From positions 1 to 49,859 of the forward strand of contig NZ_BJLP01000031.1 in assembly GCF_006538705.1 (NCBI RefSeq): 49,859 nucleotides of DNA, written 5' to 3'. The notes under the pieces were generated by a model. It saw only the letters and a program-made list of their open reading frames with translations, did no database searches and was not told where the DNA came from. Position 1 is the stretch's first letter. Every line of letters starts with the position of its first letter. This document shows positions 17,992-26,655 of this stretch, in pieces. The DNA is from Cellulomonas uda. GTDB taxonomy: Bacteria; Actinomycetota; Actinomycetes; Actinomycetales; Cellulomonadaceae. Made by a program: the position numbers and the translations under genes.

Positions 17992-18930
17992 GTGCGGGTC
18001 GGCCACGCGCAGCCTGGCGGCGGTGTCGCCAGGACCGACCTTGACCGTGACGTCGTGCTCGCCGAGGGCCTCGAACGCGTGCTCGTCGGTGACGTCGTCG
18101 CCCGCGTAGACCACGACGCGTGCGCCGAGCTCGTCACGCAGCGCGCCGAGGGCCTCGCCCTTGCTGGCGTGCAGCACGGAGATCTCGACGACGTCCTTAC
18201 CGCTCAGGACGCCCGAGCCGAGCTCGGCGCCCAGCGCGAGCGCCTGCTCGTGCGCCGCGGCCGCGTCGGCGCGCTCCGCGAGCCGGGTGTGCAGGACGAC
18301 GGCGGTGGGCTTGGTCTCGACCCAGATCCCGTCGCGTCCGCGCGCGATGGCCGACGCCTGCGCGCCGAGCGCGGCGAGCCGGTCGGCCTGCTCGTCGGTG
18401 AGCCGGACCACGTCCCGGTCGAGGCCGTGCCGCGTCACGCGCGCCCGCTCGGCACCGTGCGAGCCGATCAGGTACGTGCCCACCGGGACCTCGGCCAGTG
18501 CGTGCAGGTCGTGCAGCGCGCGCCCGGACACGAGCGCGAGCGCGACGTCGTCCGCCTCGGCGATGCGCCGCAGCGGCTCGACGCCCTCCGGCAGCACCCG
18601 AGACAGCGACGGGTCGTCCTGCAACGGGGCCAGCGTGCCGTCGAAGTCGAGCGCGACGAGCAGCGGCCGGGCCTTGGCGTCGTCCGCCAGCGCCACGAGC
18701 GCGTCGACGACCGCCCCACGGTCACGTGGCGCAGGAGACGGCGCTGCCGGGCGGTCGTGCGGTGCGGGAGACGGCGCTGCCGGGCGGTCGTGCGGTGCGG
18801 GGGTAGGCGTGGTCGGCCCCTGGTCGGGCTGTGCGGGGGCAGCCGTCGTCGGCTCCATGTCGGGCGGTGCGGGGGTCGGCACCGCGGGGTCGGGCCGGCC
18901 GGTCGACGCGCCCGTGCTGGCGTCAGACAT
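17944..18930 (-). CDS. otsB: Trehalose-6-phosphate phosphatase
   Basis: 328 residues, HAD superfamily. It dephosphorylates trehalose 6-phosphate made by OtsA. HAD motif I DFDGTLAP, motif II with VSGRALHD, and motifs III/IV with SKGEALGAL and YAGDDVTDEHAF are all present. The first 70 residues are a Pro/Ala-rich extension not part of the enzyme, containing an 11-residue repeat (APHDRPAAPSP, twice) encoded by a 33-bp tandem repeat (18734-18799). The start overlaps the otsA stop by 8 nt, so the two are coupled. A shorter start near residue 72 is possible, but no ribosome site was evident. Confidence 0.93.
   Translation of the reverse strand: MSDASTGASTGRPDPAVPTPAPPDMEPTTAAPAQPDQGPTTPTPAPHDRPAAPSPAPHDRPAAPSPAPRDRGAVVDALVALADDAKARPLLVALDFDGTLAPLQDDPSLSRVLPEGVEPLRRIAEADDVALALVSGRALHDLHALAEVPVGTYLIGSHGAERARVTRHGLDRDVVRLTDEQADRLAALGAQASAIARGRDGIWVETKPTAVVLHTRLAERADAAAAHEQALALGAELGSGVLSGKDVVEISVLHASKGEALGALRDELGARVVVYAGDDVTDEHAFEALGEHDVTVKVGPGDTAARLRVADPHEMTHALAALADALPG
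18734..18799. repeat. 33-bp in-frame tandem repeat in otsB
   Basis: Two exact 33-bp copies (starting at 18734 and 18767) encode two APHDRPAAPSP units in the Pro-rich N terminus of OtsB. A third degenerate copy follows. Confidence 0.85.
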
Positions 18931-20362
18931 GGCTGTCTCGCTGGGGGACGGCGGTGAGCACCGCGAGGAACTCGCGAGACCAGGCGTTGACGTCGTGGCC
19001 GAGCACGCGCCGCCGCAGCCGGCGCATGCGCTTGCGGGCCTCGCGCGGGTCGAGGTGCGCGGCGTACGTGATCGCGTCCTTCATCCCGTCGATGTCGTGC
19101 GGGTTCACCAGGATCGCGCCCGCGAGCTCGTCGGCCGCACCGGTGAACTCGCCGAGGACCAGCGCGCCGCGGTCGTCGGACCGTGCGGCCGCATACTCCT
19201 TGGCGACCAGGTTCATCCCGTCGCGCAGCGCCGTCACGAGCATGACGTCCGCGGCGAGGTACAGCGCGGCCATCTCCTCCATGGGGAACGACTGGTGCAG
19301 GTACTGCACGGGTGCGTGCCCCACCTGGCCGAAGTCGCCGTTGATCCGGCCGACGAGCAGCTCCACCTCGTCACGCAGCTGCGCGTAGGCGCCGACGTTC
19401 TCCCGGCTCGGTGAGGCGACCTGCACCAGCGTCGTCTCGCTGGGTGACAGGCGGCCGTCCTGGAGCAGCTCGCCGTACGCCTTGATGCGGTGCCGGATGC
19501 CCTTGGTGTAGTCGAGGCGGTCGACCCCGAGCAGCAGGATCGTGGGGTTGCCGAGCTCGTGGCGGATCTCGACGGCACGTTCCTGCACGGCGTCGGTGCG
19601 GGCGAGCGCGTCGAACGCGGCGGAGTCGATCGAGATCGGGAACGCCGCGGCGCGCACGTGCCGCTCGGTGCGGCCGTGCTCGTCGGTGATCGTGACGACC
19701 TGGCCACGTGTGGTCAGGTCGGTCAGGCGGCGGACCACGCGCACGAAGTTCGCGGCGTCCCCACCTCGCTGGAACCCGATGAGGTCCGCCCCGAGCAGTC
19801 CCTCGACCACGGCCTTGCGCCACGGCAGCTGCGCGAAGATCTCGAGCGGGGGGAAGGGGATGTGGTGGAAGTACCCGATCCGCAGGTCCGGGCGGAGCTC
19901 GCGCAGCAGCGCGGGGACGAGCTGGAGCTGGTAGTCGTGCACCCAGACCGTCGCGCCCCGTGCGGCCTGCGCCGCGGCGGCCTCGGCGAACCGGCGGTTC
20001 ACGCGCCGGTAGGCCTCCCACCACTGGCGGTGGAACGCGGGCGGAGCGATGACGTCGTGGTACAGCGGCCAGAGCGTGTCGTTCGAGAAGCCCTCGTAGT
20101 ACCGCTCGACGTCGTCAGCCGAGAGCGTCACGGGCACGAGCTGGGTGCCGTCGACCTCGAACGGGTCCAGCGTGAGGTCGGGCGACCCGCCCCAGCCGAC
20201 CCACGCGCCGTCCGCCTGGGCCATGACCGGTGCGAGGGCCGTCACCAGCCCTCCCGGGGACCGGGTCCAGGTGGGCTCGCCGTCCTCGCCGAGCGACACG
20301 TCGACGGGCAACCGATTCGCGACGACCACGAGGTCGTAGCCATCTTTAGGCACAGCAGACAC
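18923..20362 (-). CDS. otsA: Trehalose-6-phosphate synthase (GT20)
   Basis: 479 residues, the usual length. Transfers glucose from a nucleotide-glucose donor to glucose 6-phosphate. The family landmarks VVVANRLPVDV, SPGGLVTAL, VWVHDYQLQLVP, GYFHHIPFPP, GVDRLDYTKGI and ALRDGMNLVAKEY are all present. The GTG at 20362 is chosen because AGGAG lies 8 nt upstream. It is followed by otsB with an 8-nt overlap, forming a two-gene trehalose operon for osmotic and desiccation protection. The HNH endonuclease gene lies 164 nt upstream on the same strand but has its own promoter. Confidence 0.96.
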   Translation of the reverse strand: MSAVPKDGYDLVVVANRLPVDVSLGEDGEPTWTRSPGGLVTALAPVMAQADGAWVGWGGSPDLTLDPFEVDGTQLVPVTLSADDVERYYEGFSNDTLWPLYHDVIAPPAFHRQWWEAYRRVNRRFAEAAAAQAARGATVWVHDYQLQLVPALLRELRPDLRIGYFHHIPFPPLEIFAQLPWRKAVVEGLLGADLIGFQRGGDAANFVRVVRRLTDLTTRGQVVTITDEHGRTERHVRAAAFPISIDSAAFDALARTDAVQERAVEIRHELGNPTILLLGVDRLDYTKGIRHRIKAYGELLQDGRLSPSETTLVQVASPSRENVGAYAQLRDEVELLVGRINGDFGQVGHAPVQYLHQSFPMEEMAALYLAADVMLVTALRDGMNLVAKEYAAARSDDRGALVLGEFTGAADELAGAILVNPHDIDGMKDAITYAAHLDPREARKRMRRLRRRVLGHDVNAWSREFLAVLTAVPQRDSHV

Positions 20363-20526
20363 TGCATCTCCTGGGTTGACTGAATCTTGACCCTAGTCGG
20401 TGCCCCCGCGACCCCGCCTGCCGAACGACGCACGTCACACGCAGGCCGAGCCGCCCGGGGCGAACCGCCCTCGACGCGCACTCCAACCGCAGGTGACGCG
20501 GCTCGGACCGCCGGTCGCCTGGCCGG

Positions 20527-22149
20527 TCAACCGGGCGGCTCGCGGCTCGGACCGTTGTGGACCGTGCCCCGGCGCCCCCGGAACACGTAGCGCACGCCGA
20601 GACTCGCCAACCCGGGGCCGGGCTCCGGAGCGGACTCCCCGGTGCTCCCCGGCAGCTCTGCGTGGGCAGGTGCCCGGTGGTCCGTCGCGCGAGGTGGGGG
20701 AGCCACCCGTTCGACGTCGAGGTCGAGCGCATGCACCAGGTGGTGGTGGTGCGAGCAGAGCAGCACGGCGTTGTCCAGGTCGGATCGCCCGCCGTCCCGG
20801 TGCCACCAGCGGACGTGGTGCACGTGGCAGTACCGAGCGGCGACCGAGCAGCCGTTCCACGCGCACTGCCGGTCGCGTGCGACCACGGCGAGCCGCTGCG
20901 CGGGCGTGAACATGCGCCGCGTGCGCCCGACGTCGAGCGGCAGACCGCCCGCGTCCATGACGACGCGCGTCATCGCGCAGTCGCACAACGCGGCCGCGAG
21001 CTCGGTGCGCGTCAGGACCGTCCCGTCGTCGCTCACCGCGGGCGCCACCCGCTGATGCTCACCCCCGAGGGTCTCCGCCGCGTCATCGGGCGGCCCGGCC
21101 GCACCCACGCCATGCCCCGCACCGGCGCCACGCCCCGCACCGGTACGACGGCGTGCCTGGTGCTCACGCACCGCGTGCCACGTCTCGGCCGGTACGAGCA
21201 GGCTCACCTGCGCGGCGGGCGCGCTCACGGCGCCGTCGGGAGCGACCGCCGCCGCCGGGCGGTCGTCTTCCCCGCCGGCGCGGCCGGACACGTCGGCGTC
21301 GGGTGCCGGCTGCGCGCGGTGCTCACCGGCATGGAACCCACCGGTCCCGGATGCACGGGCCCCGAGCCCACCCGCCAGCGCGTGCTGGGCCAGGGCCGTC
21401 AGGGCGTCGGCGCGCGCCTGGTCGCGTGTGCGGTCGTCGTCCTCGCGGTGGCCCGTCGCGTCGAGCGCGCGGGCGAGCACCTGACCCGCGAGCGGGTCGA
21501 GGAGCCCCTTGAGCGCGGTCCCGCGTGGACCGTGGCTCAGCGTGAGGTGCCGCGCGCGGCGTGCGTCCTCTCGCTCGTCCTCCGCCCGGTCCGGGTCGTG
21601 CTCCGCGACCAGCGCCGCGACGTGCCGGGAGAACTGCCGTGCGTCGGTCTGCTGCGCGAGCTCGACGAGCTGCTCCTGCGTCCGCTCGTCGGCGAGCACG
21701 CGCGCGACCTGGTCACTCGCACCTGCGAGCGCCTGGCCGAGCACGTCGAGGTGCCCGCAGGGCACGGCGTGCTCGGCCACCGCCACGCCGACGAGCGGCA
21801 GCCGGTCCATCGCGTGGGCCGCGGCGACCTCCCGGGCCGCGGCGAACCTCGTCGTCCCCGACAGCCGTGCCCGGGTGTCCACGAACGCCCGCTCGGCCCC
21901 TGCGCGAGCGGCCGCCGCGTGCTGCGCGAGGAGGACGGGCCCCCGCGCGGCGGTGACGAGGCTCGCCACCTGGTCCAGCGCCCGCACGACGCGCGCGCAC
22001 GCCGCCCCGTCCCACGCCCGGGAGCCGCGAGACCGCTCGGCGACCGCGCGCAGCTGCTCCGCGACCTGGGCGAGCGATGCGAGCACGTCCGCCGCCGCGG
22101 AGGCGCGCGACAAGGCACCCCCCACCGCCACGGCCTCCGACTCGAACAT
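20527..22149 (-). CDS. DUF222/13E12-type HNH endonuclease
   Basis: About 540 residues. An N-terminal helical DUF222 domain (about residues 20-300) is followed by a Gly/Ala-rich linker and a C-terminal HNH nuclease with the zinc-type motif: DRQCAWNGCSVAARYCHVHHVRWWHRDGG, then LLCSHHHHLVH. In parts: CAWNGC, CHVHHV, and CSHHHHLVH. These proteins are multicopy in Actinobacteria; their role is not established. The ATG at 22149 is chosen because a leaderless promoter (TATCAT-N7-ATG) sits just before it. A perfect LexA-type palindrome covers the start codon and promoter edge, so it is expected to be DNA-damage inducible, as reported for some mycobacterial 13E12 genes. Confidence 0.9.
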   Translation of the reverse strand: MFESEAVAVGGALSRASAAADVLASLAQVAEQLRAVAERSRGSRAWDGAACARVVRALDQVASLVTAARGPVLLAQHAAAARAGAERAFVDTRARLSGTTRFAAAREVAAAHAMDRLPLVGVAVAEHAVPCGHLDVLGQALAGASDQVARVLADERTQEQLVELAQQTDARQFSRHVAALVAEHDPDRAEDEREDARRARHLTLSHGPRGTALKGLLDPLAGQVLARALDATGHREDDDRTRDQARADALTALAQHALAGGLGARASGTGGFHAGEHRAQPAPDADVSGRAGGEDDRPAAAVAPDGAVSAPAAQVSLLVPAETWHAVREHQARRRTGAGRGAGAGHGVGAAGPPDDAAETLGGEHQRVAPAVSDDGTVLTRTELAAALCDCAMTRVVMDAGGLPLDVGRTRRMFTPAQRLAVVARDRQCAWNGCSVAARYCHVHHVRWWHRDGGRSDLDNAVLLCSHHHHLVHALDLDVERVAPPPRATDHRAPAHAELPGSTGESAPEPGPGLASLGVRYVFRGRRGTVHNGPSREPPG

Positions 22150-22157
22150 GTGTTCGA
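22142..22157. promoter_or_regulatory. LexA (SOS) box overlapping the HNH start codon
   Basis: TCGAACATGTGTTCGA is a perfect 16-bp palindrome matching the actinobacterial/Bacillus SOS consensus CGAAC-N4-GTTCG. It covers the ATG (22149-22147) and touches the -10 element, so LexA binding would block a leaderless transcript. Confidence 0.85.
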
Positions 22158-22162
22158 TGATA
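22157..22162 (-). promoter_or_regulatory. Leaderless -10 element (TATCAT) of the HNH gene
   Basis: On the minus strand TATCAT is followed by 7 nt (CGAACAC, half of the SOS box) and the ATG at 22149. Confidence 0.65.
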
Positions 22163-22275
22163 CGCAACCCGGACGAACCGCACCACCGCCTGTCCACACC
22201 TCGGGCACCGGTCGTGCCCCGCGCACCGCCCGTCCAGGACCAGCGCGCCTGTTCGCACGCACGCCCGCAGCCGCC

Positions 22276-22281
22276 TAGCGT
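22276..22281 (+). promoter_or_regulatory. Leaderless -10 element (TAGCGT) of the Ser/Thr kinase gene
   Basis: TAGCGT ends 8 nt before the ATG at 22290. No ribosome site is present. Confidence 0.5.
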
Positions 22282-22289
22282 GACCTGGC

Positions 22290-24674
22290 ATGGAACGGAT
22301 CGGCCTCGCGCCGGGGGCGCAGATCGGCGGCTACACGGTCGTCGCCCCCCTCGGCTCCGGGGGCATGGGCACGGTCTACCGGGCGGTCGACGACGGTGGC
22401 ACGGCGGTCGCGCTCAAGCTCCTCCACCCGCAGATCGGCGCCGACGCGCAGGGCCGCGACCGCCTGCGCCGCGAGGTCCTCGCGCTCCAGCGGCTGCGGC
22501 ACCGGTCCGTCGCGTCCGTCCTCGACGCCGAGGCGGACTCCACGGAGGCGTTCATCGTCACCGAGCTCGTCGCCGGCGCGAACCTCGAGGACCACGTCCG
22601 CGAGCACGGGCCGTTCGGTCCCGACGACCTGCGCGACCTCGCGCGCGACCTCACCGACGCCCTCACCGCGGTGCACACCGCGGGCGTCGTGCACCGCGAC
22701 CTCAAGCCCACGAACGTCGTCGTCGGCGAGGACGGTCCCGTGCTGATCGACTTCGGGATCGCGCAGGCCGCGGGCGACCGCTCGGCCCAGGTGACCACGG
22801 CGGGCCTCGTCGTCGGCACCCCGGGCTACCTCGCGCCCGAGCTGCTCGACGGCGCCGAGCCCTCGCCCGAGACTGACCTGTGGGGTCTCGCGGCGGTCCT
22901 CGCGTTCGCCGCGACCGGCCGGCCGCCGTTCGGGACGCGCCCATTGCAGACCGTCCTGGCGCGTGCCCGGGCGGGGGACGCGGACCTCACCGGCCTGGGG
23001 CCGTTGACCAGTGACGCGCTGCGCCGCGCGCTCGACCCCGACCCCGCCGCGCGGCTCGACGCCGACGACCTGGTGGCCGCGCTCGCGGTGGCCGCGGTCG
23101 ACGGCGACCCCGTCGAGACGGGCCCCGGCGGGGCGGTCGTGGCGGACGCCGCCGTGCCCGCCGCCGTCGCCGCGACCGTCGCGCTCGCCTCGACCGGCGC
23201 GGGCGCTCGTGCGGACGACGAGGACGACGACGACGCCTCCGACGAGTCCGCCTCCGACGAGTCCGCCTCCGACGAGTCCGCCCCTGACGAGTCCGCCCCC
23301 GACGGGTCCGACGCCGACGACGACGTCCGCGCAGACTCCGACGACGACGTCCCCGCCGACTCCGACGACACCCACCCCGACGACGAGGGCCGCGACGACC
23401 AACCCCCGCCGGAGGCGTCCGCCGCGAACGAGGCCGACCCGGCCGACGAGGAGTCGGACGACGACGCAGTCGCGGACGACGCGGACGACGACACCGACGA
23501 GGATGAGGAAGACGAGGAAGGCGAGGACGAGGACGACGATTCGTCGGACGACGGCTCGTCGGACGACGACGAGCGCGATGCCACGAGCACCGTCGCCCTG
23601 ACCGCCACGGCGCTCGCGGACGCGGGCCCCGCGAACCCCGGCAAGGAGCCGGGCACGGTCGTGATCGACACGCGCAGCCTCCCGGTGCAGGACGGCCACA
23701 CGCGCGTCCTGCCGGCCGGCGACCCGACGACCGTCCTGCCGGCGGGCCCCTCGGCGACATCCGCCGGCCCAGCGGCCGACGACCGCGCCGGCGCGACGTC
23801 CGGGAACACGCTCGACCGCTCCGTGCGGGACGGCTCGGGGCGCGACGCGACGGTGTTCGAGAACCCGGACCTGGACGAGCTGGACGACCTGGCGCTCGAC
23901 CCGCGGTACGGCCAGCACCTGGCGGACGACGCGTTCGACCGTGGCGGGCCCCAGGTGTGGCACTCGCGAGACGGGGAGGCGGACCCGGAGGCGCAGGAGG
24001 GCGTCGACTGGATCGAGGACGACCTGGACGCCTCGGAGGTGGTCCCGGACGGCTCGGGTTACGTGCGCCCGCCGGCCCGCCGGCGCTGGGGGTCGCTGCT
24101 GGCGCTCGCGGCGCTGGTGGGGGCGCTGGGTGCGCTCGCGCCGGTGGTGACGGTGGGCGTGCTCGTCGTGCTGCTGGTGCTGGTGCGGACGGCCGGGACG
24201 GCCGTCGAGGCGATGTACGGGCGGCGTGAGCAGCGGGGGGTGCGCGCCTCCGACGTGCCGCGCACGGTCGTGGCGACGCCGTGGTACCTGGTGCGGGCGG
24301 TGGTGGCGCTCGTGCCGTCGCTCGTCGTCGCGTCGTGCGTGACGGTGCTGGTGGGCGGGGTGGTGGCGTGGCTCGTCGACAACGGGACGTGGACGATCGG
24401 GGACCTGCGCTCGGGTGACCCGGTGGACGGGGGGACGGCGGCGCTCGTCGTGGCGTCGGCGGTGCTGCTGTGGCTGGTGGTCGCGTGGTGGGGGCCGCTG
24501 TCGCGGATGACGCGCACGGGTGCGCGACGCGTGCTCGCGGTCGTCGCGCCGGGGCGTCTGGGTGCGGCGGTGCTCGTGGTCGCGTGCGTGCTCGCGGCGG
24601 TCGTCGTGGCGTCGCTGGTGTCGAACGGTGCGGGGACCGTGTGGTCGCCTGCGCCGACGCCCACGGTCCCGTGA
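22290..24674 (+). CDS. Receptor-like Ser/Thr protein kinase with acidic linker and C-terminal membrane domain
   Basis: 794 residues. Hanks-type kinase domain (about 1-265): glycine loop LGSGGMGTVYRA, Lys43, catalytic HRDLKPTN (Asp137), DFG with Asp154, and PGYLAPE. Residues about 306-430 are an extremely acidic Asp/Glu/Ser tract with repeated ASDES/PDES units. A further disordered region has several Thr-rich segments that could be autophosphorylated. The last 195 residues have about four membrane helices (around 600-635, 668-698, 715-737, 750-780), not the single helix plus PASTA domains of PknB. Target and signal are unknown. It seems to be leaderless and is divergent from the HNH gene. Confidence 0.9.
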   Translation: MERIGLAPGAQIGGYTVVAPLGSGGMGTVYRAVDDGGTAVALKLLHPQIGADAQGRDRLRREVLALQRLRHRSVASVLDAEADSTEAFIVTELVAGANLEDHVREHGPFGPDDLRDLARDLTDALTAVHTAGVVHRDLKPTNVVVGEDGPVLIDFGIAQAAGDRSAQVTTAGLVVGTPGYLAPELLDGAEPSPETDLWGLAAVLAFAATGRPPFGTRPLQTVLARARAGDADLTGLGPLTSDALRRALDPDPAARLDADDLVAALAVAAVDGDPVETGPGGAVVADAAVPAAVAATVALASTGAGARADDEDDDDASDESASDESASDESAPDESAPDGSDADDDVRADSDDDVPADSDDTHPDDEGRDDQPPPEASAANEADPADEESDDDAVADDADDDTDEDEEDEEGEDEDDDSSDDGSSDDDERDATSTVALTATALADAGPANPGKEPGTVVIDTRSLPVQDGHTRVLPAGDPTTVLPAGPSATSAGPAADDRAGATSGNTLDRSVRDGSGRDATVFENPDLDELDDLALDPRYGQHLADDAFDRGGPQVWHSRDGEADPEAQEGVDWIEDDLDASEVVPDGSGYVRPPARRRWGSLLALAALVGALGALAPVVTVGVLVVLLVLVRTAGTAVEAMYGRREQRGVRASDVPRTVVATPWYLVRAVVALVPSLVVASCVTVLVGGVVAWLVDNGTWTIGDLRSGDPVDGGTAALVVASAVLLWLVVAWWGPLSRMTRTGARRVLAVVAPGRLGAAVLVVACVLAAVVVASLVSNGAGTVWSPAPTPTVP

Positions 24675-24798
24675 CCTGCGGCGGGTGTGCGGCAAGGCGC
24701 TGAACCGTGCCAGTTCGGGGTCGGGCCGACAGGTCCGTGCCGACGCACGGGTTCGACCCGTACCCTGTGCCGTGTCGCCCACCGACCGAGGAGATCCC

Positions 24799-25728
24799 GT
24801 GCCCACGAACGACCCCAGGCCGACCAAGGCGCAGCGCCGCGACGAGGCTCGCGCCAAGGCCCTGCAGATGCGTCAAGAGCAGGAGCGCCGCGCGCGGCGC
24901 ACGAAGATCCTGACGGCGAGCCTGCTCGTCGTCGTGATCGCTGCGGTGGGCGTGTTCGTGGGCGTCACGATCAAGAACAAAGCGGATACCGAGGCGAAGT
25001 ACAGCGACGTGGTCTACGGCGGCAGCGAGTCGCAGGTGGTCGCGCCGAAGCTCGCGGACGTGACGGCGCCGTCGACCGCGAACGACAAGGGCGGCATCCC
25101 CATCAGCGCGGCCGGCGTGGGTGAGCAGGGCGCGGACGACGTCGTCGTGACTGTGTACTTCGACTTCATGTGCCCCTACTGCGGCATGTTCGACGCCGCG
25201 AACGCGGCGGACCTCGAGGAGCTCGCCGCGTCCGACGGCGTGACGGTCGACTACCGGCCGGTGTCGTTCCTCGACGGTCAGTCGAAGGGCACCTCGTTCT
25301 CGACGCGTGCGGCGAACGCGCTCGCGGTCGTCGCCGACAAGTCCCCGGAGCACGTCCAGGACTTCATCACCGCGATGTACGAGAGCGAGCCCAAGGAGGG
25401 CACGACGGGTCTGACGGACGACAAGATCGCGGAGATCGCGGTCGGGGTCGGCGTCCCGCAGGATGTCGCGGACACGTTCACGGACACGGTGGACGGCACG
25501 TTCGAGGTCGGCAAGGACGCCGAGGAGAAGACCGGCACGTGGCGCACGTTCGCGCCGTGGGTCACGGCCGCGACCCAGCAGATGGCGATCGACCGCGGTG
25601 GGGTCGGTACCCCGACCGTCCTGATCGACGGCCAGGAGTGGCCGGGCGAGGGCGAGGACAAGGGGGCCCTGTACCAGCAGGGTCCGCTGCGTGCCGCTGT
25701 CGAGTCCGCGCTGGCCGCGAAGGGCTGA
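24799..25728 (+). CDS. Membrane-anchored DsbA-like thioredoxin-fold protein
   Basis: 309 residues. A charged cytoplasmic N terminus (KAQRRDEARAKALQMRQEQERRARR), one membrane helix (about residues 36-57), then an extracytoplasmic DsbA/DSBA_2-type thioredoxin domain with the active site CPYC (Cys125-Cys128) and the cis-Pro region VGTPTVLIDG. It probably forms or isomerises disulfides in exported proteins. The GTG at 24799 has GAGGAG 5 nt upstream. A strong hairpin follows. The exported protein genes nearby (28-30 kb) have paired cysteines and could be clients, which is speculation. Confidence 0.92.
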   Translation: MPTNDPRPTKAQRRDEARAKALQMRQEQERRARRTKILTASLLVVVIAAVGVFVGVTIKNKADTEAKYSDVVYGGSESQVVAPKLADVTAPSTANDKGGIPISAAGVGEQGADDVVVTVYFDFMCPYCGMFDAANAADLEELAASDGVTVDYRPVSFLDGQSKGTSFSTRAANALAVVADKSPEHVQDFITAMYESEPKEGTTGLTDDKIAEIAVGVGVPQDVADTFTDTVDGTFEVGKDAEEKTGTWRTFAPWVTAATQQMAIDRGGVGTPTVLIDGQEWPGEGEDKGALYQQGPLRAAVESALAAKG

Positions 25729-25739
25729 CGTCGACCGAC

Positions 25740-25777
25740 GGGCCCGGCCACCGCTCGCAGGAGCGGGGGCCGGGCCC
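25740..25777 (+). terminator. Strong hairpin terminator after the DsbA-like gene
   Basis: 17-bp arms (25740-25756 and 25761-25777, one mismatch) with a GCAG loop, 11 nt after the stop codon. No T-tract. It may also end read-through from the minus-strand tRNA. Confidence 0.75.
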
Positions 25778-25799
25778 GTCGTCGTCGGTGGCGCCGGTG

Positions 25800-25876
25800 T
25801 GGAGCCCCCTGTCGGATTCGAACCGACGACCTGCTGTTTACAAGACAGCTGCTCTGGCCAGCTGAGCTAAGGAGGC
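25800..25876 (-). tRNA. tRNA-Thr (anticodon TGT)
   Basis: Cloverleaf on the minus strand: acceptor GCCTCCT with AGGGGGC, D-stem GCTC/GAGC, anticodon stem GCTGT/ACAGC with loop CTTGTAA (anticodon TGT), T-stem GTCGG/CCGAC with TTCGAAT. The CCA end is encoded (25802-25800). It reads ACA threonine codons, which are rare in DNA this GC-rich. Confidence 0.95.
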
Positions 25877-25909
25877 GAGGGCGGTCAGCCTACCGAACCG
25901 CGCACGGGA

Positions 25910-26581
25910 TCAGGTGCCTGTGCCCGTCTCCTCGAGCAGCCGCAGCGCAGCGCTCACGCGCGGGTTGCGTGACGGGTCGGCGTCGATGCCGAGCGTGGCG
26001 TACAGCGCGTTGACGTGGTTCTGCACGGACTTCTCGGTGATCCCGAGCTGTTCACCGATGCCGGCGTTGGACAGCCCGGACGCGAGGAGTCGCAGGACCT
26101 CGTACTGCCGGTGCGTGAGCCGGGCGACGTCGGACCCGGCGCGCGGGGTCGCGCGCGCGAGCAGCTCGGGGTCGAGCACGGTCACGCCGACTGCGGCGGA
26201 GCGCACCGCGGACAGCAGGAGCTCCTCGCTCGTGGAGCTGTTCTTCGACAGGTAGCCCCACCCGTCGGCGACGTCGGGCGGCAGGTCGAGGAGCAGGTCC
26301 ATCGCGTCGTGCGCGGACAGCAGCAGGACCCCGAGCCGGGGCTGCTCGCGGCGGAGCATGACGCCGAGGGCGATGCCGTTCCCGTCGGGCAGGTCGATGT
26401 CGAGCAGCGCGACGTCGACGCTGCCGGGCCGCAGCGCGGCGCGGGCCTCGGCGAACGTCCCCACGGACGCGACGACCCGCAGGCCGGGCATCTGCGCGAG
26501 GGTCCGCTCGAGCATCGAGCGGAAGAGCGGCTGGTCCTCGACGACCGCCACTCGGATGACCTCGGCCAGGGGTGTGCTCAT
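25910..26581 (-). CDS. NarL/FixJ-type response regulator
   Basis: 223 residues. Receiver domain with acidic pocket Glu15/Asp16 (AVVEDQPLF), phospho-acceptor Asp61 (ALLDIDLPDGNG) and Lys in YLSKNSS. LuxR-type helix-turn-helix at about 150-210 (LTHRQYEVLRLLASGLSNAGIGEQLGITEKSVQNHV; core GITEKSVQNHV). The usual Thr switch residue is replaced by Ser in LLLSAHDA. It is divergent from a histidine kinase gene at 26656, the probable partner; the overlapping -10 elements suggest they are co-regulated. Targets are unknown. ATG at 26581, leaderless. Confidence 0.93.
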   Translation of the reverse strand: MSTPLAEVIRVAVVEDQPLFRSMLERTLAQMPGLRVVASVGTFAEARAALRPGSVDVALLDIDLPDGNGIALGVMLRREQPRLGVLLLSAHDAMDLLLDLPPDVADGWGYLSKNSSTSEELLLSAVRSAAVGVTVLDPELLARATPRAGSDVARLTHRQYEVLRLLASGLSNAGIGEQLGITEKSVQNHVNALYATLGIDADPSRNPRVSAALRLLEETGTGT

Positions 26582-26588
26582 CGGGTTC

Positions 26589-26596
26589 AGTATCGT
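26589..26596. promoter_or_regulatory. Overlapping divergent -10 elements of the two-component genes
   Basis: On the minus strand GATACT (26594-26589) lies 7 nt before the response-regulator ATG. On the plus strand TATCGT (26591-26596) suits the kinase gene. The two overlap, so RNA polymerase can serve only one at a time. Confidence 0.4.
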
Positions 26597-26655
26597 CGGC
26601 TCGGGCGGAGTGCGCGTGCGGACACGGCGGACCGGGCCCGACGGGTAGGAGGACG

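Noticed and set aside
25800..25876. Integration site at tRNA-Thr
   Set aside because: No integrase, no duplicated tRNA 3' end found nearby, and the flanking genes look like ordinary chromosome.
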